Both the position numbers and the translations under genes were made by a program. From Isoetes taiwanensis (lineage: Eukaryota > Streptophyta > Lycopodiopsida > Isoetales > Isoetaceae): a stretch of DNA of 64,000 nucleotides. Of the stretch, positions 22,001-31,620 are shown piece by piece. The stretch spans positions 64,001 to 128,000 of the forward strand of contig JAJEKV010000474.1 in the NCBI GenBank assembly GCA_021234155.1. The letters run 5' to 3'. The notes beneath the pieces are model-generated. The model had not been told where the DNA came from, made no database searches, and saw nothing but the letters and a program-made list of their open reading frames with translations. Numbering within the stretch: the stretch's first letter is position 1; the number at the start of each line of letters is the position of its first letter.

Positions 22001-24175
22001 GTTCCGTGGCAGAAGACCACCCGGGAACTCAAGAAGCGCCAAAGTAGCTCACTTCCATCACACTCGTAGTCAATTGGCCTAGGATGTGCATGCGGGGATC
22101 TTGTCGTGGGGCGTGGAGTGTTTCCTTCTTCGCAAAACCGGCCGTGTAACTTGCTCCCTAGGGTAATTTCGCCATTCCGGACGATTTGGCGGGGTCTATT
22201 TGCCATTCAGGAGCATCCCGGTGCGAGCGACAAAAGCAGTCGCGGTTTCTACAAAGGCCGACATCGGGGGCCAGCGGTTTGACAAGTTCTCCCGGACCCG
22301 ATCACGGAATCTTTTGGACCTTCGAAGAGGGGCCCTGAGCGGAGGATCCAGCGGTCGGATAGGGGAACCCGGGCTCCGGGAGGGTGGTCATTAGCGTGCA
22401 GACCCGGGGGCTTATTTGCCGAGGAAGGGCTGCCTCGGGAACTTTTTGGATCGCCTCACGGGGTGGGACTCTCCCCTCTTGTGAGGGATCCCTGCAAGGT
22501 CCCGGCCTCGTTTGACTTGGGGAAGGGTGCGGCATTTCGGTTTGCCGCAGCGGGCTGCCCCGACCGTTCTAATACTAACCCTTTGACCTAGACCTTCTCC
22601 AGAAAATTAGAAAATTGGGCCGTGTCTTTGGAGATGAATTAGGGATCCCGGCTGGCAAAAACGGAATTTATTTTTCGTGCAATGCATTAGTGCGAATTTA
22701 CGAATGTCTTGCCCTTTGCAAAGCCCCAGACTTCTACTTGCCACATCCGGGGAGGAGGAAAGGCCCAAACTCCGCTCCGTCGGTTCCCTTGCTCCGTATT
22801 CTACCGGCTGCCGCTTCGGCCGGGTCCCAAGTGCAGCAGACCGGGGACTCGGCCCCAAAGCGTAAGCCCTTCTAGAGCACGGCAGCCCACGGGGTTTACG
22901 TTTGGGAGGCCCTCTCCTCGTCGTCGGTCGGCGGGACCTTTGGGCGCCGTGTCTTGAAGTGGGGTTGGGGTGTTGGCCTTGGGCGCGGACCCTAAAATCC
23001 CTCAGGAGGCTGCTTGCCCCAAATTTCCTCTCCCAAGGCCACGGGGGCCGGACGGGCGACCTCCGCTCTCCGAATCGCGATCGACTCTGCCAATGGACTC
23101 GAGCGTCGACATTGCCCTGGGGACCAAGTTCGTGGCGGAAGACCACCCGAACTCAAGAAGCGCCAAAGTAGCTCACTTCCATCACACTCGTAGTCAATTG
23201 GCCTAGGATGTGCATGCGGGGATCTTGTCGTGGAGGCGTGAGTGTTTCCTTCTTTTATAAAACCGGCCGTGTAACTTGCTCCCTAGGGTAATTTAGCCAT
23301 TAGGACGATTTGGCGGGGTCTATTTGCCATTCAGGAGCATCCCGGTGCGGAAACGACAAAAGCAGTCTTGCGGTTTCTACAAGGCCGACATCCGGGGGGG
23401 ATTTGGTTTGACAAGTTCTCCGGACCGATCTGGAATCTTTTGGACCTTCGAAGAGGGGCCCACGAGCGGAGGATCAGCGGTGGGATAGGGGAACGGGCTC
23501 GGGAGGGTGGTCATTAGCGTGCGGCCGGGGGCCTTGCCCGGGGAAGGGGCTGCCTCGGGAACTTTTGGATCCCGCCTCACGGGGTGGGACTCTCCCCTCT
23601 TGTGAGGGATCCCCGCAAGGTCCTGGCCTCGTTTGACTTGGGGAAGGGTGCGGCTCGGTTGCCACACAGCGGGCTGCCCCGGCCGTTCTAATGCTAACCC
23701 TTTGACCTAGACCTTCTCCGAAAATTCCGAAAAATTGGGCCGTGTCTTTGGAGATGAATTAGGGATCCCCTGGCAAAAAACGGAATTTATTTTAGGTGCA
23801 ATGCATTAATTGCGAATTTACGAATGTCTTGCCCTTGCAAAAAGCGCCCCAGGCTTCTACTTGCCACATCGCGGAGGAGGAAAGGCCCAAACTCCGCTCC
23901 GTCCGGTTCCCCTTGCTCCGTATTCTCATTGCTTTGCTTCTCGGCCCGGTCCCAAGTGCAACAGACGGGGACTCGGCCCCAAAACGTAAACCCTTTCTAG
24001 AGCACGGCAGCCCACCGGGGTTTACGTTTGGGAGGCCCTCTCCTTGTCGGTCGGCGGGACCTTGCGGCCAGGTGTCTTGAAATGGGGTTGGGGTGTTGGC
24101 CTTGAGGCGGACCTAAAATCCCTGGGGCTGCTTGCCCCAAATTTCCTCTCCCAAGGCCCCAGGGGAACTTCGAAA
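16025..24175. repeat. GC-rich tandem array, 1.12-kb unit, about seven units
   Basis: The landmark GCAATGCATTAATT recurs near 16,157, 18,182, 19,303, 20,437, 21,550, 22,679 and 23,799, i.e. every 1.11-1.13 kb after the first, enlarged unit. Each unit carries GGTTCTAATGCTAACCCTT-like, ACATCGGGGAGGAGGAAAGG, CGTAAACCCTTCTAGAGCA and TCACTTCCATCACACT landmarks in fixed order. No frame stays open across units; the many short open frames are accidents of GC-rich sequence. Copies differ mostly by small C/G-run indels. The array starts mid-unit and ends inside the 0.3-kb part at CCCCAGGGGAACTTCG. Confidence 0.92.
16338..17270. repeat. Nested 0.3-kb subrepeat, four copies in the first unit
   Basis: CGTAAACCCTTCTAGAGCA occurs at about 16,338, 16,634, 16,936 and 17,238 (spacing 296-302 bp), while later units have it once each. 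The subunit runs from this site to GGACTCGGCCCCAAAG. Its junction falls at a short AGACC homology between two places of the full unit (GAAGACCACCCG and AGACCGGGACTCGG), suggesting how the amplification arose. Confidence 0.88.
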
Positions 24176-24560
24176 TTCAAGGTGAGGCGTCGTTGAACCC
24201 CTCGGCCGCGTGTCCAAAACCCTTAGCGTAATCTATGAAGAGGCTGCAACCATATATGAAGTTGTATGTGATCATGCACGAGAGAATATGGCAAATCAAA
24301 AAGCTCTTCTTGCAGACTTTGCATGGATTTGTATTTGGGCATGCCTTGTGTAGATTGTATGCGGAAGAGCAACCTGGTGAGCCATATGTTTACCTTTCCT
24401 TTCTGATCATGGTGAAGTGATTGGCAAGCTTGATTTAGTATGAAAGTATGCAAGTGAAGCTCAATGGTGCACAAGTCTGGTTTATTAAAGTGGATAGATA
24501 AACAAGGATGGAGAGAAATCTAAGTGGATAGATAAAGAAGGATAGATAAAATACATAAGT
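24176..24560. other. Array exit region, unassigned
   Basis: Contains one GCGTCGTTGAAC half-site at 24,187 and a plus frame (VIYEEAATIYEVVCDHAREN...) that looks protein-like but matches no family I know. Possibly another captured exon. Confidence 0.3.
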
Positions 24561-24561
24561 A

Positions 24562-24775
24562 ATCATTGCCAACTAGTGCTCCATTATTATCTGCTCCAGA
24601 TGTGTGAGTTTCATTGGAAGCAATACCCCAAGAATCATTGGCATCTGAGTTGCCTCCTCCCCATCTGTCATTTCCATTTGATGCAATTCCCCAACTATCA
24701 TTTCTCACGATTCCTTGTTATCACGTATCATTGTTACCAATAGCATCATGTTGATTTCCTCCCCATCGATATTCA
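24562..24775 (-). pseudogene. WG-repeat (AGO-hook-like) protein fragment
   Basis: The minus strand encodes Asn/Gly/Ser-rich peptide with regularly spaced WG dipeptides: RWGGNQHD, NDSWGIASNGNDRWGGG, NDSWGIASNE. WG/GW repeats in this setting form the Argonaute-binding hook of plant silencing factors such as the NRPE1 C-terminal domain and SPT5-like/KTF1. One stop separates the first WG from the rest. Too short to name the parent gene. It lies next to, and antisense to, an AGO4-like fragment. A chance low-complexity frame is possible but four WG motifs in 70 codons is unusual. Confidence 0.5.
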
Positions 24776-24788
24776 CAGAGTTTCAATG

Positions 24789-25276
24789 ATGTTCAATGCT
24801 TTAAAATCTCAGCTAAAAGAGCCACCAGAGTTTATTCTATGCATTCTACCTCAGAAAGACTGATCTCTATGCTGTGTAATGGTTTGATTCCTTTTATATG
24901 TAGTTTACTGAAGGAAGATGCAATGCATACTTATGAGAGAGATGTTTTCTGAGGGCCGTTTAACAAAATTTTACTTCCGGGCGTTGGAGTTGTTAATCAG
25001 TGTATAGTTCCTCCCCGTAATATAAATGATCAGTACTTGACGAATGTGGCTTTGAAAATTAATGCCAAGGTAACTCACTTGGTACCCCATAATGGCTCCC
25101 CTGTTCATTGAATCGAAGACTTACTTCGAAAAGCGTAGTGTGGAGGATATAATACGATGTTATCGATGGAATTTCGTCGTGGTCTTCCAAAGGTCTCCAG
25201 GGAGCCAACTATAATCTTTGGAATGGATGTGTCACATGGAGCCCCATTCTCGTCAAATTCACCATCAATTGCAATT
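24789..25276 (+). pseudogene. Argonaute (AGO4/6/9-like) Mid-PIWI fragment with introns
   Basis: Argonautes bind small RNAs; the AGO4 clade directs DNA methylation. Three exon pieces in order: 24,789-24,862 (MFNALKSQLKEPPEFILCIL, family ...FILCLLPE), with a 1-base frameshift after PQKD; about 24,986-25,069 (GVVNQCIVPPRNINDQYLTN, VALKINAK), ending at a GT donor exactly where plant AGO genes are expected to split before LGG; 25,139-25,276 (GGYNTMLSMEF, then PTIIFGMDVSHGAPF and SPSIAI), ending at GTAAGG. The Asp of GMDVSH corresponds to the first catalytic residue of the PIWI slicer. PAZ, the rest of Mid and the PIWI C-terminus are absent. Retained introns show capture of genomic DNA rather than cDNA. 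Clade call rests on the short motifs only. Confidence 0.8.
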
Positions 25277-25367
25277 GTAAGGATTGAACTGTGTGTGCAC
25301 TTGACTTAACTGTTATTATTATAATTATAATAATAACTTATAATTATAACTTAATAAAAAAAAGGGC

Positions 25368-25465
25368 ACGTCGTTTAACACAAAGACGTCGTTATAGACG
25401 TCGTTTAACGACTATGACAGACGTCGTTAAACGACCTCACGACGTCGTTCAACGACGTCTGTAAC
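25368..25465. repeat. Internal palindrome array upstream of the third unit
   Basis: ACGTCGTTTAAC, GACGTCGTTATAGACGTC, ACGTCGTTAAACGACC, GACGTCGTTCAACGACGTC: the same core as the element ends, in a 100-bp block. It sits about 0.8 kb upstream of the putative first coding exon at 26,282. Confidence 0.8.
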
Positions 25466-25909
25466 TTTTTATCAGAAACAGAGCCGGCTTTTCCGCCGCC
25501 TAGTTTTTTTGGTTCTAAGCGGCTGGAGGCGTTTTTTAGGTGGCGATTTTTGGCGCGGATCATCCTTGCGGTCCTTTCCAAGCTTCAAGCAAGCATCCAA
25601 AGGTATTTCAATGGATCAATCAACTCTATTTTTGAATTAGGCTTGTTGTTTGATAGATTTAGGGCTTCTTGTTTTTTCTTATTTGTTTTCAATCCATCCC
25701 ATTTCTATCCTCCTCTTCTTTCCATCCTTGTTTTTCTTCAATCCATTTCGCCTCTTATTAGTATGAATCGAATCCTCCTCCTTCTTCTTCCAATGATCTT
25801 CCAATCATTGGTTTCTTCCTTCTAATCTTCCGTTCTTCCAATCTTCTATTCATTTTCTTCTTCTTCTTCTTCACCACTTTCTCATTCTATTCAATCTTTC
25901 TTTCCTATC

Positions 25910-25970
25910 TCTTCTTCTTCTTCTTCTTCTTCTTCTTCTTCTTCTTCTTCTTCTTCTTCTTCTTCTTCTT
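25910..25970. repeat. (CTT)n microsatellite in putative 5' leader
   Basis: About twenty TTC/CTT repeats, then a T run. Pyrimidine-rich tracts are common in plant 5' UTRs; further T runs follow at 26,086-26,098 and 26,190-26,210. Confidence 0.85.
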
Positions 25971-26281
25971 TTTTTTTTTCCATGGAAGAAGGACGTTGCT
26001 GAAAGACGAGGCCCATTCTTCCTCTATTTTTTTACAAGAAGGGGACGTCGTTGAAAAGACGAGGCCCCTTCTTTTTATGTTCTTTTTTTTTTTTTTTTCA
26101 TTTTTTACATGTCAATATATAGTTCTTTTTAATTAACAATGTAAATAGTTTTAATGTCAATGATCTTTTCAATGTGAATCGTCTTTTTGTTTTTTTTTTT
26201 TTTTTTTTTTTATTTCTTTATTTATGTAAGTTTTCTAATTATTGAATGCCTTTTTTTTTTTGCATGTACACTAATAACAAA

Positions 26282-26328
26282 ATGCGTCGCTCTTGGAAAT
26301 CGATTTTCGCAGCTCGAAGACATTCTAG
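26282..26328 (+). CDS. Putative first coding exon of the third CACTA unit
   Basis: ATG followed by RRSWKSIFAARRHS, ending in TCTAG|GTAAGAA, a good donor. The following 26.35-27.0 kb, with three structured motif copies, would be the intron. The downstream exon is probably at about 27,028. Short, so moderate support. Confidence 0.4.
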
Positions 26329-26388
26329 GTAAGAATTTGAGTTTGAGTAGGAGAATAAAATTTTAATGTTTTATTTAGGTTAAAAAAA

Positions 26389-26780
26389 ACTTGGGGAGAC
26401 TTGGACAAGGGCATGGTCGGCTCCGCCTTGAGTGGAGAAGACTAGGTGTTCCGGGTCCAAGCTCACCGTTTACTCTTGTAATTTTATTGATTAATGTATT
26501 TAGTTTAGAAAAAATTGGGGAGACTTGGACAAGGGCATGGTCGGCTCCTTGAGTGGAGAAGACTAGGTGTTCAGGGTCCAAGCTCACCGTTTACTCTTGA
26601 AATTTTATTGATTAATGTATTTAGTTTAGAAAAATTTGGGGAGACTTGGACAAGGGCATGGTCGGCTCCGCCTTGAGTGGAGAAGACTAGGTGTTCCGGT
26701 CCAAGCTCACCTACTCTTGTTTATTTTTTTATTAATATATCAATAAATAGAAATCTTTACGGGATTGGACAAGGGCAGGG
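26389..26780 (+). repeat. Three tandem copies of the structured intronic motif
   Basis: About 120-bp units at roughly 26,389, 26,512 and 26,634, with a fragment at 26,764. Each has CTTGGAC at its start and GTCCAAG at its end (outer stem), GGTCGGCTCC...GGAGAAGACTAGG (inner hairpin; in unit 1 CTCC 26,421-26,424 with GGAG 26,434-26,437) and TCCGGGTCCAAGC. The core aligns with the motif at 8462-8634. Confidence 0.8.
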
Positions 26781-27027
26781 TTTTTGAAAAAAATTGCATT
26801 ATTGATTTTCGGGTTTCTAGTTAAGAATGTTGTTTTTTAAAGATGTTAGGGATGTCAAAGAAACACTGATGTGGAGTGGTTAAGAGCAAGAAAAAATTTA
26901 AATAGTTGGTTTTAAAAAAAAAAATTAAAAGGGAAACTAACTCTTAAGAAAGTAGGTAAAGATTCATAATGAAGGTTTGAAAAAGTCACAAAAGCAAGAT
27001 TAATGAATCTAAATTGGTTTTGTAGGT

Positions 27028-28577
27028 ATGGCCCCATTTGTGAAGACACTAATGATTAGTGAGATTAGACGCATGGTCATAAATGAGATATGTGCTAACG
27101 AAAGTCGGTAGGGAGATGCAAACTGGTCAACGTGTCGACCATTTTGTCAGACATGTGAAAAGGAAGTGCCAATTTGAGTTAGCACAAAAATGGCCAGGTC
27201 AAGAAGAAATGTTGACTTCTCTCCTTGACACACATGTAAAGCCAATGATTGGAAACCCCATGGATGAACTGAAGACATGTTTGAAGCATTCGGTCGCGGC
27301 TTAAAAGTCCCAATGCCGAGGCTCGTGTCAAGGAATGGGTAGCTTCATGGAATTCCTCAAAGAAGCGGCGTTTGGATCACAAGAACATCATTGCGGATCT
27401 CAATGCACGTCGGGTTGGAGGTAATTAAAATGCTTTGCATGGGGAAGCTCTAGTGGAGCAGGGGCCTAGCAAGCCCCACTTTTCTTTGGAGAATCACATG
27501 AACACATCAATCTTTGTTGATCCCATGCGTAGAGGCCGTGGATGTGATACACCTTATTGAGGAGAAACCAACACATCGCGCGTATCAAATCAAAATCAAC
27601 GGAACACAACACTTCCAAGATGATGAGCTATCTGGTGGATGGGTTTTCAAGGGCAAAGATAGTAGACGTATGAGATGGCTCAAAGATACATACGCTTCAA
27701 GAGCCCGTGATCCTGCTTTGGCTACATCCATTGGACTTGCATATGAAGTTGCTAGCTCTAGTGGGGATACCATAGGGCCAATGGTGATTCTACCTTTCAT
27801 GAATGGAGAGACACTTGCACACTTGTTTGACTATTTACCTAATAACTTGTCACGCGTTTTAGAAGATGGTCAAATGCAATTGCTAGAGCCAAGAAGAGCC
27901 CGACAAACACATAAAATTTGAACTTAGGAGCAAAATGCGAGTTGTATATCAAGATGTTCGAGATAGCTCTTGCCCTAGCGGAAGGTGTCGTTGAGATCCA
28001 CAAAGGCCACTTCACTCACACAAAGCTTAATTGCAAGAGAGTCAAATTACATTTTGATGATGAGTACCAAAATGTGTGGGTGGCCATTGGTGATTGGGAC
28101 AATGCAATTCATTTTTTCAAAGAGCTGCCGTCCCTTGTTGAAGTGTGGGGCGATTTACTTTTGGGATGGACAAGCAAAATATCCATGGTTAGAGGAAGCT
28201 GTGTTTGAGAAATCAAAAGGATGATGATCGTGTATGGGGACCACGAAATTCATGATGTCTATGCATTGGGATATATTTATGAGATGCTTCGGATTTCGTG
28301 CAAGCTATCGACGAATGGAGTGGTTTAATAATAACAACAATGCCCAATGGATTAATCCAACCCATATGTACCAACGGCGTCTTGACAAGTTGGAGGGCAA
28401 AAACAAGAATGATGTGCCTACATTGAAGGCGTATTCTCATCACGACCCAAAGCTTCGAAGTTGTTGAAGCCTTACAAAGTGTTGGAATATCTTCTACCAT
28501 GGTTGTGAGACAAAGGCGACACATGAAGTGCATGGATGCCTTGGAGATGTCAAAATTGTTGTTGTCACAACTCAAAT
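27028..28577 (+). pseudogene. Degenerate protein-kinase-like gene
   Basis: Starts near ATG 27,028 after TTTGTAG (MAPFVKTLMISEIRR), then shifts frame (QRVDHFVRHVKRKCQFE). A kinase-like C-lobe follows: YIKMFEIALALAEGVVEIHK (about 27,942), HFTHTKLN where a catalytic loop H-x-D-x4-N is expected, VAIGDWDNA in place of DFG (about 28,083), KYPWLEEAVF in place of the APE region, and DVYALGYIYEML (subdomain IX, about 28,257). The catalytic Asp of the loop is not present, so even an intact version would be a pseudokinase. Several frame changes break the gene. Origin could be capture or a transposon-specific gene. Kinase fold is an inference from spacing and weak motifs. Confidence 0.5.
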
Positions 28578-28769
28578 AATGAATACAATATTGTATATCT
28601 TGCCATGTTTAAGAGTATTAAATTTTTTAATTGTCTAATAACCAAATATATAAAGACACTTTTAATTATTCAAATCCCAATGTTTTGTAATGAACTTCCC
28701 ATGTTGCTAACATTTGTTGCTTTCCTACTATGTTATTCATCGCACTCCATATAAATAACTTGCAAGTTT

Positions 28770-30360
28770 TTGCACATGTCCAAACAACCATGGGATTTGG
28801 CACGATGGCATATCTATTGTTCACAACTTTACTTCTCGGCGTGGCTTGGTAGCCTTATTGATGACCCTAAAAACCCGCAAAGGCCTTTAAGAGGCGAAGT
28901 TGGTCGATTCGGGTTTAGCTCGCCACCACCGCCACCTCCACCATTGTGTGGATTTGGTATGGATTTTTCTAGGATAAAATGTAAGTTAACCATTTATTTT
29001 TAACGTTCTAATGTTTTTAAATGTAGCGTGTAAATGCGGTTTGCGTCCTTCTTTTCCTATGCATAATGTTCGGGCCGCCGTGGTTATGGGCGGATCTTCT
29101 TCTCATCACCACCGTAGAAGAGGCGGAAAAAGGACCTCGCATCCAGCAGAAGACGAAGAGCAGGGAACTCCGAGATATCAACGAGGCGATAACCACGAAG
29201 ATAGGTGGAATGCCTTGCAATTCGGGATGTCGCCCGCGAGAAATGGAGATTGGCGCGCCGTTTGTTGAACAAAGTAGGCGGAGGTCTGGCCCCCATGACC
29301 TCCACGCCATAGCTCATACACTCCTTGAATTCAATCTTGGGACCGTTCACACGAGGAGAATGAACCCCCACGAAGGGCCGGGCCGATCGTCCGCCCGTCC
29401 GAGTGGACATAATTCCTCTTCAAGCTCTGTTAAAGATCGTGCACCACCCGCACCACCTCCACGAAGGCATCTCTTTCAATATGAGTGAGTTCATCTTGAA
29501 TTATGCCCTTTTTGTTCACTAACACATATTCATATGTTAGTCGTATGTTGAGTGTAGTAGCAAGAGTTGCCCGCCACAAAGACAGCAGATGGCGACAATT
29601 TTTGGAAGATGGCTAATAATGTCACAAATAGCGTTTGCCATAACGTCCACAAGGGTGACCGGAACTCGGGGAGCCTATGATGAGGAAAAGAGAGGATCAA
29701 GGAGATTTTAGAAGGAGAATATCCGAGCTCAAGTCGGGGAGAGATCTCATGGAGGGAGCTTTGTTCAAAGCGGGGTAAACATGTTAAATCCACTGTGTAT
29801 TAGGGCTCTTTCGTTCTTCATTATAACCTCATTGTACTCATATTTTATTTATATTTTGCAGAGGTAATCGGAAAGAAGCGGTGAAAGATCTTGCCAAAGC
29901 TACAGGAGTCCCGATAGAGGAAGTGGCACAGCCTATCTGGTTGACTAATGAGGCATTTCAAGTACATCATCTCTCCCATGAGTCGTATAATTAGATGATG
30001 CCATGTGGACTAAGTCCTTGTATTGCATTGTAGTGTTTGAAGGCCAACATATTATCAAAGAAAGGGGAAGCTAGAACAAAGGCGTATACCGGACGCGAGG
30101 TACGACGAAGCAAAGTGGCGACCATAGTGCCAATAAGACTGGGTCCGGGCGGTTATGGCTTTCTGGATAAGCTATTTGTAAGTATAAATTTGGTTTATAA
30201 TGTAGGTTCTCGAGTTGAACACTAACATTAGTTTTGGTGCTCATTCTCACTAGGCGTCATTTGCTGGTCGCCCGGCTGCTAAAGATGAACGCGAAAGGGC
30301 CTTCAAACAAGGGCGATCATGCGGCCATCAGCGACGCATGCTAGCGGCTTGGTGAAAAGG
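28770..30360 (+). pseudogene. Possible second CACTA protein, several exon pieces
   Basis: Scattered protein-like pieces in the same direction: a proline run (FGFSSPPPPPPPLCGFG, about 28,910), a basic/His segment (SSSHHHRRRGGKR, about 29,093), AHTLLEFNLGTVHTRR (about 29,308), EAVKDLAKATGVPIEEVAQP (about 29,875), SKKGEARTKAYTGREVRRSK (about 30,055), then GFLDKLF with a GTAAGT donor at 30,178 and an exon ASFAGRPAAKDERERAF after CACTAG (about 30,254). The last parts loosely resemble the transposase_24-type ORF2 of plant CACTA elements. Frames are broken and exon limits uncertain. Confidence 0.4.
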
Positions 30361-30479
30361 GGGATGAAGTGTGTATCATTCATTAGATAATTATTTGTGA
30401 CTACAATGAACTAATTGTTGCGATACAATATAATGCGAGGTAAATGAAGACCTAAGCCAATGAAGAAGAAGAAGAAGAG

Positions 30480-30930
30480 AGCAACAACTAAAGACTTAAT
30501 ATATTTTGTAATGTGCAAATTACATTGTGAAATATATTAATTGAATTCAATTTAAATTTTTTATGCTTTGTTCTTATTATTTGTGATTTTTTTGTTATGT
30601 TAATTTTATGCTCGATTCTATTTTTTTATTCTTAGATTTATTAAACATTTAATTACATATTAAACAATAATGCTTATCTACCATTAATATAATTTAATCA
30701 ATATTTGTTTCTATTTTTCGAATTTTTAAATTTTTAAATATTTATTCTCGATTTATTTTGTTCATATTTAATATTTATTAATACTATTAATATTATTGAT
30801 AATATTAATATTAATAAATATTACTAAATATTTATTTATATTAAATATTTGTTAATTTTGCATATGAATATTAACTGTCCGTTAAATCATATTGAATAAT
30901 ATTAAATAAATATTTTTTTTTTATCAAAAT
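30480..30930. other. AT-rich 3' region of the CACTA element
   Basis: Long A/T-rich run with TATTAATATTA-type palindromic stretches; no coding signature. Likely the 3' flank of the last transcription unit. Confidence 0.45.
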
Positions 30931-30934
30931 TCTT

Positions 30935-31435
30935 TAATCGTCGTTGAACGACGTTGTCTGCGTGGCCGCCACGTCAGCAGCGTCGTTGAACGACGTCGTC
31001 TGCGTGGCGCCAGGCCAGCAGAAAGCCGACAGCCACGCAGCAGACAGGTGTCAGCCACGCCAGCAACGTCGTTGAACGACGTTTCACACGCGGCAGCCAC
31101 GTCAGCGCTACGCGCTGGCAACGCCACGCTGGACGGACATGATGACGTGTACTTTTCGTCGTTGAACGACGTTGCCAGGTCATCTGCCACGCCAGCCGGC
31201 CGCGCTGGCGCGGTCACTCTGGCAGCAGTGCCGCGTGGCTGACCCACGTGTACGCAACGACGTTGAACGACGTCATGTCGTCGCTTAAAGACGCCGCAGT
31301 TGCGACGCGTATAGCGACGCATAAACGTCGTATATCGACGCTCCGACGTCGAAATAGACGTCGTTTATCGACGTTTCGACGTCGATCATCGACGTGCAAA
31401 CGACGTCTGGACGTCGTAATAGACGTCGTAACAGG
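30935..31435. repeat. Right subterminal palindrome array
   Basis: Many CGTCGTTGAACGACG sites separated by GCGTGGCNNCCACGTC-type spacers, then TCGTTTATCGACG and CATCGACG forms near the end, immediately inside the right terminus. Counterpart of the left arrays. Confidence 0.85.
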
Positions 31436-31452
31436 GCTTTGGTTTTGTAGTG

Positions 31453-31620
31453 TATACTCCAAATTTGCCAAGCATTTACGACTATCAGAGAGAAATATAC
31501 ATCTTTCTTGACTCCACATCAATCGCTACACAGACATCTGAAGTATTTGCATTAGCATCTTACATATTTGAGATGCTAGATAAACATATACAATTCCTTG
31601 AACAAAGATGTCAATGGTAG
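31453..31620 (+). pseudogene. LINE C-terminal tail, right half
   Basis: Continuation of the tail broken at 7073: after joining, ILQICQAFTTIREKY matches TLQICPAFAHIRERY of the 43.8-kb LINE. A frameshift near 31,540 leads to ALASYIFEMLDKHIQFLEQ, matching DLALYILEVLDKRLQLL at 46.4 kb. Stop at about 31,618. Confidence 0.85.

Larger units (their letters stand above)
7074..31452 (+). mobile_element. 24.4-kb CACTA (En/Spm) transposon
   Basis: The left end is CACTACAAGGG and the right end ...TTTTGTAGTG, giving inverted CACTACAA termini. Both sides are flanked by TAT, the 3-bp target duplication expected of CACTA elements. Palindrome-rich subterminal arrays lie inside each end and a TNP2-type transposase in the left third, all classic for the superfamily. 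The interior holds further genes or captured fragments and an 8-kb tandem array. The target is a LINE tail whose frame is restored by removing the element plus one TAT. The transposase is broken, so this copy is non-autonomous unless the breaks are consensus errors. It might instead be several nested CACTA copies, since end-type arrays also occur inside; I found no internal CACTA/TAGTG termini. Confidence 0.9.

Noticed and set aside
16338-24030. CRISPR-like array because of regularly spaced CGTAAACCC hairpins
   Set aside because: Spacing is 0.3-1.1 kb, the intervening sequence is itself repeated, and the context is a eukaryotic transposon.
16025-24175. Dozens of GC-rich open frames of 60-220 codons on both strands of the tandem array
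   Set aside because: They shift frame from unit to unit and on both strands, match no family and result from few AT-rich stops in GC-rich DNA.
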